Position numbers and translations under genes: made by a program
Origin: Cytobacillus dafuensis
GTDB taxonomy: Bacteria; Bacillota; Bacilli; Bacillales; Cytobacillaceae
Direction: 5' to 3'
Assembly: GCF_007995155.1 (NCBI RefSeq)
Contig: NZ_CP042593.1
Coordinates: forward strand, 4,134,001 to 4,198,000
Length of the DNA: 64,000 nt
Notes under the pieces: generated by a model
The model's input: only the letters and a program-made list of their open reading frames with translations
What the model was told of the DNA's origin: nothing
The model's database searches: none
Shown: piece by piece, positions 8,764-17,501 of the stretch
Layout of the letters: each line of letters opens with the position of its first letter
Numbering within the stretch: the stretch's first letter is position 1

Positions 8764-8897
8764 ATAAAGAAAACTCGCCGATTGGCGAGCCTTGGAAAGG
8801 CGAAGACAGAGGTGTAGTTACACTTACACTTAATTCCTAAAATTGACAACTACGTCGGATCGTCTTCTGCGCGGACAATTTATACTATCTAAACGTG
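8764..8897 (-). repeat. Family B repeat, short copy
   Basis: About 134 bp matching the copy at 10669-10861. It shares the hairpin CTCGCC/GGCGAG, the CCTTGGAAAGG stem and the outer GTAGTT/AACTAC pairing. It lacks the roughly 60-bp inner block of the other copy. On the minus strand it ends with GAGTTTTC followed by TTTAT, which recalls the TTTAT-bounded family A. No protein is encoded. Confidence 0.55.
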
Positions 8898-8900
8898 GAA

Positions 8901-8923
8901 AAAAGCCCATGCTTGGGCTTTAA
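8901..8923 (-). terminator. Rho-independent terminator of the ABC operon
   Basis: AAAGCCCA and TGGGCTTT form a stem directly downstream of the permease stop at 8936. The minus-strand exit runs into a T-rich stretch. Confidence 0.7.
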
Positions 8924-8935
8924 TACGAATAATTA

Positions 8936-9631
8936 TTAATTCATCACATCTGTATTTTCGATATTTTTTATTGCGGAATAGGCGATGAAAACTCCAAGTA
9001 GAGAGAGAGAAATGGGTATAACAATAATAGAATTCAATGTAAATCCCCCAACATTTTGACAGACAATTAAAACAGTGATTATTGAAGCTACAATCGTTGT
9101 CGATCCCGAAAATTTCTTCATGCCAAAATAAAGAGGAATAAGGCTCATACAGCTTGCTGCTAGTGCGTTCATTGAGACAATCCTAAAATAACTCAAGACA
9201 TCTGCAAACGGTAATGAATCTGGAACGACATGTGCGAAACGATCGAACACGTAAAATGAGCTTCCCACTAGAAAGTAAGATAAAATAATACATATAAACG
9301 TAAAGGCTACAACAATCAATAATTTGGCTACAATTAGTTTCTTGCGGTTAATCGGATACATAAAGAGAACTGAGATCGATTTGTTTTTAAATTCACTAAT
9401 GACAATTCGTGATAAAAGAACCCCAGCAAATACGATAAACGTCGCCCTTATCATTGACTCAATAATTTGTAATGCCATATAACGGTCTTGAAAAACTTCT
9501 GCCCCTTCTATTTTTTCAATAAAACTGATGACGCATATTAAACCAAAAATGACGAAGTTTGCAATAAGTGCTTTCCAAACATATCCGCTTAATTTAAACT
9601 TTTCTAACTCTAATCTTATCAGCTTAAGCAC
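8936..9631 (-). CDS. ABC-2 type permease
   Basis: 231 residues with about six hydrophobic segments (near 20-38, 60-80, 100-130, 150-170, 175-195 and 205-222). The cytoplasmic motif NKSISVLFMYPINRKKL between helices two and three is typical of BcrB/ABC-2 permeases. With the ATPase encoded just upstream (overlap of 8 bases) it should make an exporter of the bacitracin or lantibiotic self-protection type. The substrate is an inference from family and from the adjacent two-component genes. Confidence 0.85.
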   Translation of the reverse strand: MLKLIRLELEKFKLSGYVWKALIANFVIFGLICVISFIEKIEGAEVFQDRYMALQIIESMIRATFIVFAGVLLSRIVISEFKNKSISVLFMYPINRKKLIVAKLLIVVAFTFICIILSYFLVGSSFYVFDRFAHVVPDSLPFADVLSYFRIVSMNALAASCMSLIPLYFGMKKFSGSTTIVASIITVLIVCQNVGGFTLNSIIVIPISLSLLGVFIAYSAIKNIENTDVMN

Positions 9632-10547
9632 TTATGCCACCTCTATTTAATAAAGATAAGAAATAATCTTCTAACGAACTTTCTTTCTTATGAATGGATT
9701 CAATGACAACATCATTCAAAATTAACATTTTTGATAGCTCACCCTGAGATATATTCGATTCATATACTCGAATAAAATAATTATCAATCACTCTAAAGTT
9801 TGAAATTTTTAATTGATGTTCTAATAGATATGCTGTTTTTTTATAATCATTTGTCGCTAATTCAATATAATCGGAATTCTTTTCACGAACATGTTCCATT
9901 GTCACTTCTTCAATTAGCTTTCCATTATTGATTACCGCAATTGTATCGGCAACTTTCTCAATTTCCCCTAAAATATGACTAGATACTAAAATCGTTATTC
10001 CATATTCCTTACTTAGCATTTTAAATAAGTCCCGAATCTCCTTAATTCCGACTGGATCTAGCCCATTAATCGGTTCATCCAAAATAAGAAACTCTGGTTT
10101 CGTTACAATTGCCCTTGCAATGCCAAGTCTCTGTTTCATACCAAGTGAAAAATCCTTCACTGCCTTTTCATCAATATTTTTCAAATGAACAAGCCCTAGC
10201 GCTTCATCAATCGCTTGCTTATTATGAAATCCCATATACTCACAGTGCAGCTCTAAATTTTTTCTTGCCGTAAGCTTGTCATAAAATATAGGATTTTCAA
10301 TAATTGAACCCATTCTGCTTAAGAGATGATAGGATTGGTTCATAAGTTTTTCACCGAATAATTCAATCTCGCCGCTAGTAGGTTTCACCAAGTTCGTTAT
10401 CATCTTCATAATCGTTGTTTTCCCTGCACCATTTGGTCCTAGAAAACCATAAATTTCACCTTTTTTAATCTTCATATTAACGTTCGAAACAACTTCATTC
10501 CCCATATACGATTTTGTTAATTGCGTTGTCCTTAAAATGTAGGTCAT
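9624..10547 (-). CDS. ABC transporter ATP-binding protein (BcrA-like)
   Basis: 307 residues from the preferred ATG at 10547, which has AGAGGAG at ideal spacing. An upstream in-frame ATG at 10568 has no such site. Walker A is GPNGAGKTT, the signature is FSLGMKQRLGIA, Walker B is FLILDEPINGLDP, and the switch region is VSSHI. A C-terminal extension of about 90 residues is normal for the bacitracin-exporter class. It overlaps the permease gene by 8 bases. The kinase/regulator pair upstream probably controls it. Confidence 0.92.
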   Translation of the reverse strand: MTYILRTTQLTKSYMGNEVVSNVNMKIKKGEIYGFLGPNGAGKTTIMKMITNLVKPTSGEIELFGEKLMNQSYHLLSRMGSIIENPIFYDKLTARKNLELHCEYMGFHNKQAIDEALGLVHLKNIDEKAVKDFSLGMKQRLGIARAIVTKPEFLILDEPINGLDPVGIKEIRDLFKMLSKEYGITILVSSHILGEIEKVADTIAVINNGKLIEEVTMEHVREKNSDYIELATNDYKKTAYLLEHQLKISNFRVIDNYFIRVYESNISQGELSKMLILNDVVIESIHKKESSLEDYFLSLLNRGGISA

Positions 10548-10668
10548 ATCAGCTTCTCCTCTCAACACTTCAATACGTCAAATTTTTCTATTTTCTATCC
10601 TAAGTTTATGGGGTAAAAATTGCTTTTTCCTTATACAATTCTTAAGAAATTCTTAAGTTAAGATAATC

Positions 10669-10861
10669 ATAAAGAAAACTCGCCGATTGGCGAGCCTTGG
10701 AAAGGCGATGACAGAGGCGTAGTTGCACTTATCGCGCTCATACATGCCACGTCCTGTGGCATTCGCCCGACTAGGACATCCTGTCCGTCGTACTTAATCC
10801 CTAAAATTGGAAACTACGTCGAATCATCTTCTGCGCTGACAATTTAGACTTTCTTAACGTG
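10669..10861 (-). repeat. Family B repeat, long copy
   Basis: About 193 bp. It has the same ends as the copy at 8764-8897 but carries an inner block with hairpins GCCAC/GTGGC and GGAC/GTCC whose loops (GTCCT, ATCCT) resemble those in family A. On the minus strand it is entered through TTTAT next to the palindrome TTAAC/GTTAA and leaves through GAGTTTTC followed by TTTAT. The two copies bracket the ABC pair. Confidence 0.55.
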
Positions 10862-10870
10862 TTAAATAAA

Positions 10871-10899
10871 GCCTATAAAGAAATATTTCCTTTATAAGC
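10871..10899 (-). terminator. Possible terminator of the kinase gene
   Basis: A stem of GC(C)TATAAAG with CTTTATAAGC lies immediately downstream of the kinase stop. It is AT-rich and only weakly terminator-like. Confidence 0.35.
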
Positions 10900-10903
10900 T
10901 CTG

Positions 10904-11842
10904 TCAATAATTAATTCTTTTTAATGTGAATGAAAACACTGTTTTCTCCCAAGGTTTACTAGAAAAAAGAAGAATAGTTCCTCCCATCTTCTCAACAAGC
11001 CGCTTCGTAATCGTTAGACCTAACCCGCTTCCTTGATACGATTTATTCCTTGAGTCTTCCAGTGTGTACAGTCTTTCAAACACTTGATTTTTGTGATGCT
11101 CCTTAATTCCCTTTCCTTTATCCCAAACGTCCACATGAACAAATTCATTATCATTTCTCAATGTTATGCCAATCATTTTCCCGTCTCCACCATATTGGAT
11201 GGCATTTGAAATAAGATTGTTTAATATTCGATCAAGCGCTTCTACATTGCCTAAAGCATGAATTGGACGATCAGGAATATCGATTTGAACAGAAAAGCCT
11301 TTCACGGTTAAAACATCGTAATATTCTAAGATATTCTTTCTGCAAATCTCATTCATATGTACACTCGTAATCGAAATATCATTATCTCCAGACTCCAATT
11401 TTGCTAAGTCAAAAAATTTATGGATAAGTTCCTTAACCTCCGTTGTTTTATTGTAAACTTTAGACTGAAAAACCGTTCGTTCCTCATGACTCATATTACT
11501 GTCAAGCTGGATCATTTCCATGTAACCTAATATTACGGTAAGCGGGGTTTTCAAATCATGCGAAATATTTGAGAGCATTCTTTTCATCGACGTTTCTGTA
11601 TTCATATATTGTGCTAATGCTTTTTGATGAACGTCTAACAAATGATTCACTTCAACTAAAATGGAAATCAAATCTTTATCATCTGTAAAAAGCAATAATT
11701 TCTCATTTGTCGGATTGGAAATGATTTCATTTAACCTTCTTTGGATATACTTTAAATTCTTACTTCTCGTTCTATTAAATTGATATTGAAAACAAATAAT
11801 CCCGATTAATAGCAAAATGATGATGCATAAAAAAGTGACCAT
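10904..11842 (-). CDS. Sensor histidine kinase, short N-terminal anchor
   Basis: 312 residues from the ATG at 11842, one base after the regulator's stop. An in-frame TTG at 11869 would overlap the regulator by 26 bases and is the alternative start. There is a single N-terminal membrane segment, little extracellular sequence, H95 in the H-box SNISHDLKTP, the N-box LISNAIQYG and the G-boxes DKGKGI and GSGLGLTI. Kinases with so little external sequence in Bacillus often sense through a partner ABC transporter. The BcrAB-like pair downstream is the natural candidate, although a family B repeat now lies between them. Confidence 0.88.
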   Translation of the reverse strand: MVTFLCIIILLLIGIICFQYQFNRTRSKNLKYIQRRLNEIISNPTNEKLLLFTDDKDLISILVEVNHLLDVHQKALAQYMNTETSMKRMLSNISHDLKTPLTVILGYMEMIQLDSNMSHEERTVFQSKVYNKTTEVKELIHKFFDLAKLESGDNDISITSVHMNEICRKNILEYYDVLTVKGFSVQIDIPDRPIHALGNVEALDRILNNLISNAIQYGGDGKMIGITLRNDNEFVHVDVWDKGKGIKEHHKNQVFERLYTLEDSRNKSYQGSGLGLTITKRLVEKMGGTILLFSSKPWEKTVFSFTLKRINY

Positions 11843-11843
11843 A

Positions 11844-12545
11844 TTAATGACCAACCCACTTATAGCCAATCCCCCATAAGGTCTTTATATATTTCGGATC
11901 GGACGGATCGTCTTCTATTTTTTCTCGTAATCTTCGAATATGGACGTTAATTACGTTTTCATCCCCAAAATAATCATCATTCCATACGAGATTGTAAAGC
12001 TGCTCTTTTGTAAACACACGGTTTTGATTTGTGATAAATAGTTTTAATAGCTCGAACTCTTTCGATGTAAGCTTCATCTCTTGATTTGCTTTGAAAACAG
12101 AGTAGCTATTTAAATCGATCTTCAATTGATCAAACGTAAGGACATTCTTTTGATCTGTTTGTTCATGGTGATCAGCATACTTCGTTGCACGTCGAATAGC
12201 CGCTTTTATTCTTGCCGAAAGCTCAAGCAGCGAAAATGGTTTCGCAATATAATCGTCAGCACCAAAGCCCAAACCTATCGCTTTATCAACATCACTATCT
12301 TTCGCAGACATAATTAAGATCGGAATCGAACTTTTTTCACGAATAATCTTGATTGCTTCTATCCCATCTAACTTCGGCATCATGATGTCAATTAAGATAA
12401 GATCAAATTCTTCCTTTAAAAACATAGATATCCCATCTTCTCCATTAAGCGCTACTAAAACAACAAAGCCTTCCTTCGTTAAATAGTTTTTAACCATTTC
12501 ACTAATCGAAGGATCATCATCAACAAGTAATAGCCGATGCTGCAT
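11844..12545 (-). CDS. OmpR/PhoB-type response regulator
   Basis: 233 residues. The receiver domain has D9-D11 and phosphoacceptor D53 in LILIDIMMPKLDG, and a K in AKPF near residue 103. The winged helix spans about residues 135-231, with VFTKEQLYNLVW and VINVHIRRLREKIE. It is encoded directly before its kinase. Its likely targets are its own operon and the ABC genes at 8936-10547, as in BcrR- or BceR-like systems; that is inference from position. Confidence 0.92.
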   Translation of the reverse strand: MQHRLLLVDDDPSISEMVKNYLTKEGFVVLVALNGEDGISMFLKEEFDLILIDIMMPKLDGIEAIKIIREKSSIPILIMSAKDSDVDKAIGLGFGADDYIAKPFSLLELSARIKAAIRRATKYADHHEQTDQKNVLTFDQLKIDLNSYSVFKANQEMKLTSKEFELLKLFITNQNRVFTKEQLYNLVWNDDYFGDENVINVHIRRLREKIEDDPSDPKYIKTLWGIGYKWVGH

Positions 12546-12839
12546 AACCTATTCTCCCTTTGTGCATTTAATTTTATCGATTCACTTTCTACTTCCTAAT
12601 TTCATCAATTATTCTTCTTAAAATACTTAAATACTCCTAATTTTCATATTACAGCTATTTAACCTATTTTTTCTAATTTTAGTTAATTTTTAATTTTGTG
12701 TAATTTATAGTTTGGTAAGATGACTATAATAATTTTTCAGTCCATTACTTTTTAATGGCTGAATAGAAAGGGAGTGAGTGAATATTTAACAGGGGGTAAG
12801 ATTGAGGATTCTAAACTAGAAGGAATCTTCACTTGGAAT
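12546..12839. other. AT-rich intergenic stretch
   Basis: This must hold the promoter of the regulator/kinase operon. I see AGGGAGTG and AGGGGG motifs on the plus strand, but no convincing open frame follows them. Confidence 0.3.
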
Positions 12840-12884
12840 GGCCATCCCATTTTCCAAACTTTCGTTTATTAATGGGATGGTCAT
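12840..12884 (-). terminator. Inverted repeat downstream of YeiH
   Basis: GCCATCCCATT and AATGGGATGG form a long stem just beyond the stop of the YeiH gene. There is no clear T run, so it may be a transcript-end hairpin rather than a classical terminator. Confidence 0.4.
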
Positions 12885-12903
12885 GGTTTATTGATAATAT
12901 CCT

Positions 12904-13950
12904 TTAAACGATAAAATAGGTTAAGACAGAAAGTACAACCGATGTAATTCCCATTGCGATTAACGGCTTCAATGCCTTCGTGCGCAAATCACGCAGACTG
13001 ACGTTTAATCCAAGTCCGACCATTGCAGCTGTTAAACACCAGGTTGTCACATTTGCTATCCCATTCATAAAGCCCTCTGAAACAGGAATGACAGGACCTA
13101 GTACATAGCTGCCAATCACACTCATGATAATAAACCCAATTAAGAACCATGGAAATTCAATTTTCGTTTTTTGATCATCAGTGCTTTTATTTTTCATCAA
13201 AAACATAAAAACAAAGCAGAGAGGAACAAGCAGGAATACTCGGCCTAATTTTGCTAATAAGCCAATAGCGAGAGCATCTTGGCCCCCAGGCTCAGCTGCC
13301 AAGGCTACATGGGCGATCTCATGTAAGCTAATTCCTGACCAAATGCCATACTCTATGTCTGTCATCGGTAAAATAGGGCGTAAAATGGTATAAACGATGG
13401 CAAATATTGTCCCAACAAGGGCAATGATCCCAACCCCAATGGCCGTATCCTCATCCTTCGATTTAATGATAGGGGCAATGGCCGCAATCGCTGCGGCACC
13501 GCATACACCAGTACCTACTCCAACAAGCAGGGAAATATTTTTATCTGCTTTTAGCAAACGGGCTAGCCAGACTGTCAGTAATATCGCAAAAACGATGACG
13601 CCAGCATCCCGAATCAGCAATCCAAGACCGTCGGTTAACACTGTTCCAATATTAAGCTTAATTCCATATAGAATAATGGCAAATCGTAAAAGCTTTTTCG
13701 AGGAAAATCCAATTCCTGCGCGCAGCAGTTCTGGATATCCTAAAATATTGCGGTACAAAACCGCAATCACAATGGCCGATGCTAGTTGCCCAACATGGTC
13801 AAAGCCAGGTGTTTTTGCTAATAAAAAGCCTAGAAAGGCAATGAAAAAGGTAAAAGCAATTCCACCAATCCATTTCCAAAATGAATCTGATTTTTTCTCA
13901 GGCTGAATGGGCTCTTTGCCTGAAGATTGTGCCTTTGCATGAGATGTCAT
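12904..13950 (-). CDS. YeiH family (UPF0324) putative exporter
   Basis: 348 residues with about ten hydrophobic helices after a polar N-terminus of 25 residues. Family landmarks include ILYGIKLNIGTVL, GVGTGVCGAAAIAAIAPIIKSKDEDTA, and GISLHEIAHVALAAEPGG. The family is annotated as putative sulfate or sulfonate-related exporter; the transported compound is not established. GGTGGTGATT precedes the ATG. It is divergent from a LysR-type regulator gene 168 bases away, the same pairing as yeiE-yeiH in enterobacteria, so the regulator probably controls it. Confidence 0.85.
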   Translation of the reverse strand: MTSHAKAQSSGKEPIQPEKKSDSFWKWIGGIAFTFFIAFLGFLLAKTPGFDHVGQLASAIVIAVLYRNILGYPELLRAGIGFSSKKLLRFAIILYGIKLNIGTVLTDGLGLLIRDAGVIVFAILLTVWLARLLKADKNISLLVGVGTGVCGAAAIAAIAPIIKSKDEDTAIGVGIIALVGTIFAIVYTILRPILPMTDIEYGIWSGISLHEIAHVALAAEPGGQDALAIGLLAKLGRVFLLVPLCFVFMFLMKNKSTDDQKTKIEFPWFLIGFIIMSVIGSYVLGPVIPVSEGFMNGIANVTTWCLTAAMVGLGLNVSLRDLRTKALKPLIAMGITSVVLSVLTYFIV

Positions 13951-14118
13951 TTAATCACCACCAATTATTATCAAAAGCTATGTTCATCATTATTGAACAA
14001 AGCTTTATCGTATATTCAGCATACTGCTTTTTATACGATAAGCAAAATAATAATTTTAAATAACTATTATAAGTAATTGGTTATAATAGAAATAAGAAGA
14101 AGGAAAGGTGGGATGAAA

Positions 14119-15000
14119 ATGGATCAGCAATTAGCTGTCTTTGTAAAAGTAGCTGAAAAACAAAATTTCTCTCGTGCTGCCGAGGAGCTGCATATGACTC
14201 AGCCAGCAGTCAGCCAATATATACAAGCATTAGAACGTACAATGGGAACGACTTTATTAGAACGAAGCAATAAATATGTGCGCTTAAATAAAGCAGGAGA
14301 AATCGTTTATCATCATGCAAAAGAAATTTTGGGACTTTATACGAGAATGAATGATTTAATTGATGATCTTACAAACAATGCAAGCGGTCCCCTTTCAATC
14401 GGAGCAAGCTATACCTTCGGGGAATATGTACTGCCTCATTTGATTGCAAAAATGCAAAAAAAATATCCTTTAGTTAGCCCCAAGATTACAATCGGGAACA
14501 CAAAGGAAATAGCAGAATTAATTCTAGCGAAACAATTAGATGTTGGAATTGTGGAAGGCCATTATGATAATAAAAGATTACTTATCGAGCCTTTTGCAAA
14601 CGATTCTATGTGTGTTGTTGCATCTCCTCAAAATAGATTAGCACAAACGGATGGTGTGGTGCCGATTGCAGAACTAGAAAAGGAAACATGGATTGTCCGT
14701 GAAAACGGTTCTGGAACGAGAGAAGCAGTTGATAAAATGTTTAAGCAATATCGTATAGCTCCTAAGAAATGCTTGGAATTTGGCAGTACGCAACTCATTA
14801 AGGAAGCAGTAGAGGCAGGTTTAGGGATAAGTTTACTATCCGATTGGGCCATTCATAAGGAATTGTCACTTGGAACACTACACATCATCAAAGCAAAAGA
14901 TCTAGTCATTAAACGCGAATTTTCAACCGTACTAAGCTCCCCATTTCAGACAAAAGCATTGAAGGTTTTCCTAGAGATCATTCGAGAAAACCAAAATTGA
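14119..15000 (+). CDS. LysR family transcriptional regulator
   Basis: About 293 residues from the ATG at 14119, which has AGGTGG at good spacing. ATGs at 14113 and 14077 are poorer. The N-terminal winged helix (about 1-60) contains NFSRAAEELHMTQPAVSQYIQALER. The effector-binding domain follows (PLSIGASYTFGEYVLP to the C-terminus). Length and layout fit the CysL/YeiE group. It diverges from the YeiH gene. Regulation of that neighbour is inferred from arrangement. Confidence 0.9.
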   Translation: MDQQLAVFVKVAEKQNFSRAAEELHMTQPAVSQYIQALERTMGTTLLERSNKYVRLNKAGEIVYHHAKEILGLYTRMNDLIDDLTNNASGPLSIGASYTFGEYVLPHLIAKMQKKYPLVSPKITIGNTKEIAELILAKQLDVGIVEGHYDNKRLLIEPFANDSMCVVASPQNRLAQTDGVVPIAELEKETWIVRENGSGTREAVDKMFKQYRIAPKKCLEFGSTQLIKEAVEAGLGISLLSDWAIHKELSLGTLHIIKAKDLVIKREFSTVLSSPFQTKALKVFLEIIRENQN

Positions 15001-15011
15001 TAAATGACACT

Positions 15012-15200
15012 TCATTTTTGTGGGGCATGCTTAAAAGGATCTAGAGCATGCTCCTGCTTATCTTTACTAAAAAAATCTCTTATTTCCGTTGGAGTTAACC
15101 CTAGTCTCTTTGCTGTTAAGATTAAAGCGAGCCATTCATTATCTAATTCACTGAATCTTTTATTTTTTTCCAAATACATCTGATCATCTCCCGCTTTCAT
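15012..15200 (-). CDS. SinI family anti-repressor
   Basis: 62 residues. The central part LDNEWLALILTAKRLGLTPTEIRDFF matches the SinI dimerisation helix-turn-helix pattern (LD-EW--L---A---G----EIR-F). SinI proteins bind SinR and release matrix and biofilm operons. No SinR-like gene is next to it. The ATG lies immediately after the TAA of the upstream TetR gene (TAAATG), with GAGGGAG as a shared site, so the two are likely translated together. An internal ATG seven codons later is also possible. Confidence 0.8.
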   Translation of the reverse strand: MKAGDDQMYLEKNKRFSELDNEWLALILTAKRLGLTPTEIRDFFSKDKQEHALDPFKHAPQK

Positions 15201-15803
15201 TTAACACTCCCTCGGCACATTCATTCCATATAGAAAAAGGAAAACAATTTCTCTAGCAAGTGCTTCAGGTTCCTTTTCTCCCTGAAATAATTTAGTTAAA
15301 GTTAATCTTTCAATTACACCGATCAATCCTTCTGAAACCATACTCATATCAATATTAGGATTAAAATAGCCTTTTTCTACTTCTGATAGAAGATTTTCTT
15401 CTATTTGTTTAGCCATTTGCTTCTTAATAACTTCTGATTGAGGAGAAATGAAAAAACCAATCCGTGTTAAGCTCTGATTCTCCATGAAAAAGGTTAAGAT
15501 ATTTGCTAGTCCGTGTTTGATTTGAATGGGCAAGGAATGGGAGTCGAGACCCTCTTCAAGACGACTTTTCTTCGTGAGGAAGGATAGTTTTTCATGGAAT
15601 AAATCTACTAATTCCTGATAGATAGCTTCCTTGCTTTCAAAATAAAGATAGAAGGTTGGTTGAGTCAATTGTGCTTTTTTAACAATGGAGCTGATCTTTG
15701 TACCATGAAAGCCATGATGAGCAAATTCATCTGCAGCTATTTTCAATAACAATGCTCGACTCTCTTGACCATTTGCCCCTTTCTTTCTTCCTCTCAGGTT
15801 CAT
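15201..15803 (-). CDS. TetR family transcriptional regulator
   Basis: 200 residues. The HTH occupies about residues 15-62 (LLLKIAADEFAHHGFHGTKISSIVKKAQLTQPTFYLYFESKEAIYQEL), followed by a helical ligand-binding domain. The most likely role is repression of its own operon in response to a small molecule. It is unusual that a SinI-like gene is coupled to its 3' end, which would place the anti-repressor under TetR control. Confidence 0.88.
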   Translation of the reverse strand: MNLRGRKKGANGQESRALLLKIAADEFAHHGFHGTKISSIVKKAQLTQPTFYLYFESKEAIYQELVDLFHEKLSFLTKKSRLEEGLDSHSLPIQIKHGLANILTFFMENQSLTRIGFFISPQSEVIKKQMAKQIEENLLSEVEKGYFNPNIDMSMVSEGLIGVIERLTLTKLFQGEKEPEALAREIVFLFLYGMNVPREC

Positions 15804-15981
15804 TCGAAAAACAACCCCACAATCAGTAGAATATATTACTCACGAGTATTATTATCGTATAATTCATATTATGCAGTCAATCATTTTTGGAATTTACTAA
15901 AAACTTAATCATTACAGTTAGTATTTTATAAGTATAATAGAAAAAAGCCGGTAAACAGTTGAAGTTGTTTACCCGCTTTAC

Positions 15982-16251
15982 TTATTGATACTCCATTCTA
16001 ACTTTGAAAATGATCTCCGAATTGCTATAACAAACGGCCGTTTGATAACAATTAAAAAGCTTAAACAATTTAAATTTCACATTAATATTTTCTGTTCCCT
16101 CTACAGCCATTACCTCTTTAAAGGAGTAATCTAAAGAAAAGGAAATATCTTTGGACTTTTAATACTTGTTAAGGATTTTACCGTTTCGTAAACTTTCTAT
16201 TTTGTTTAGGTTTAGACTATCAAAGAGATAAGCAGCTGTATTTTCAGCAAA
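15982..16251 (-). pseudogene. Possible decayed gene fragment
   Basis: Two adjacent minus-strand open stretches without starts, of about 30 and 58 codons, end at 16168 region and 15982. They read as protein-like sequence (for example AAYLFDSLNLNKIESLR and SFKEVMAVEGTENINVKFKL). I do not recognise them. They could be a gene broken by stops, or chance. The rest of 15804-16300 shows a GTAAAC/GTTTAC hairpin at about 15952-15973 and nothing else I can name. Confidence 0.25.
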
Positions 16252-16341
16252 TTATCGGCTTTTCTTTTTTTGTTCTGGTCCCTAATCACATGATAGAATA
16301 AAATGGTAATTAATACATCTGTATTAAAAAGAGGTGCGAAA

Positions 16342-16893
16342 ATGAACTTTCTTGCTTGGATGATCGTCGCTAGTGAAATTGGCTTTTGGGTAGTTATTGC
16401 ATTAGGCTTAGTCACACGTTATGTGTTTAAACGAAACAAGCTTGGATTATTTTTCTTAGCTTTAACCCCAGTCATAGACTTAATATTATTAATCACAACT
16501 AGCATTGATTTATACAATGGATCAAAGGCAACCACTATACACGGGATTGCTGCTATCTATATTGGTGTATCGATTGCATTTGGTAAAAGTATGATCCAAT
16601 GGGCAGACGAACGGTTTCAATACTACGTGACGAAACAAGGACCAAAACCAGAAAAAAGATTTGGGTTGGCTTACGCAAAGCATTATTTAAAGGGATGGGG
16701 AAGACATGTCCTTGCTTATCTCATTGGAGCAGGTCTACTAGCTGGAATGATTTATATCATAAATGATTCATCACGAACAGAAGCTTTGAGTGGCATATTA
16801 AAAATTTGGACACTAGTATTAGGAATTGATTTGGTCATTGCCATTTCAAATTTCATTTGGCCAACGAAAGAAAAATCGAAATATATAGCTTAA
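16342..16893 (+). CDS. Conserved membrane protein, YmcC-like
   Basis: 183 residues from the ATG at 16342, which has AGAGGTG upstream; the longer frame from 16303 has no site. Five hydrophobic helices are seen at about 3-25, 33-55, 63-83, 123-143 and 155-172, separated by a basic loop with DERFQYY and KRFGLAYAKHYLKGWGRH. The layout resembles Bacillus YmcC, an integral membrane protein of unknown role. It is followed by a strong terminator and then the tandem hairpin array. Confidence 0.7.
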   Translation: MNFLAWMIVASEIGFWVVIALGLVTRYVFKRNKLGLFFLALTPVIDLILLITTSIDLYNGSKATTIHGIAAIYIGVSIAFGKSMIQWADERFQYYVTKQGPKPEKRFGLAYAKHYLKGWGRHVLAYLIGAGLLAGMIYIINDSSRTEALSGILKIWTLVLGIDLVIAISNFIWPTKEKSKYIA

Positions 16894-16906
16894 TAGATGT
16901 GAAGTG

Positions 16907-16936
16907 GTCTCAATTGTTGATTTGAGACCATTTTAT
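16907..16936 (+). terminator. Rho-independent terminator
   Basis: TGGTCTCAA and TTGAGACCA form a stem followed by TTTTATTT, right after the YmcC-like gene. Confidence 0.75.
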
Positions 16937-16977
16937 TTGGAAATATAACTTGTGCTGGCCTTATAAACTTCTTTCGT

Positions 16978-17501
16978 GACCACTACACTACTAAAAAACA
17001 ACTGTGTATGGTCTTATTCACCGCTTTTCTGACCACTACTCTTCTAAAAAACGACTGAGGGTGGTCTTATTCTCTGCTTTTCTGACCACTACTCTACTAA
17101 AAAACAACTGAGGGTGGTCTTATTCACCGCTTTTCTGACCACTACTCTTCTAAAAAACGACTGAGGGTGGTCTTATTCACCGCTTTTCTGACCACTACTA
17201 TACTAAAAAACGACTGAGGGTGGTCTTATTCACCGCTTTTCTGACCACTACACTACTAAAAAACAACTGAGGGTGGTCCTATTCACTGCTTTTCTGACCA
17301 CTACTCTACTAAAAAACGACTGAGGGTGGTCTTATTCTCTGCTTTTCTGACCAATACTCTACTAAAAAACAACTGAGGGTGGTCCTATTCACTGCTTTTC
17401 TGACCACTACTCTACTAAAAAACGACTGAGGGTGGTCTTATTCTCTGCTTTTCTGACCAATACTCTACTAAAAAACAACTGAGTGTGGTCTTATTCACTT
17501 C
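16978..17501. repeat. Ten-copy 53-bp tandem hairpin array
   Basis: Ten head-to-tail copies at an exact 53-bp period, each starting GACCAC (16978, 17031, 17084 and so on to 17455), the last shortened to about 47 bp. Each unit contains GACCAC, 24 bases, then GTGGTC (except variants with GACCAA or TATGGTC), so each can form a stem. A 17-base linker of the type TTATTCACCGCTTTTCT follows. The period is not a multiple of three, so it does not encode a repeated peptide. Stem bases are mostly conserved, while the loop and linker vary at a few fixed positions. No spacer diversity is present, so it is not CRISPR. Confidence 0.9.

Noticed and set aside
12546..12903. Small gene after the AGGGAGTG motif
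   Set aside because: No open frame of useful length follows the motif on either strand.
13397..13906. 169-codon frame opposite the YeiH gene
   Set aside because: It is a shadow of a well-supported membrane protein gene, with unlikely composition and no start site.
16978..17501. CRISPR array
   Set aside because: The period is regular but the would-be spacers are the same in every unit, and no cas gene is near. The same applies to 23791-24050.
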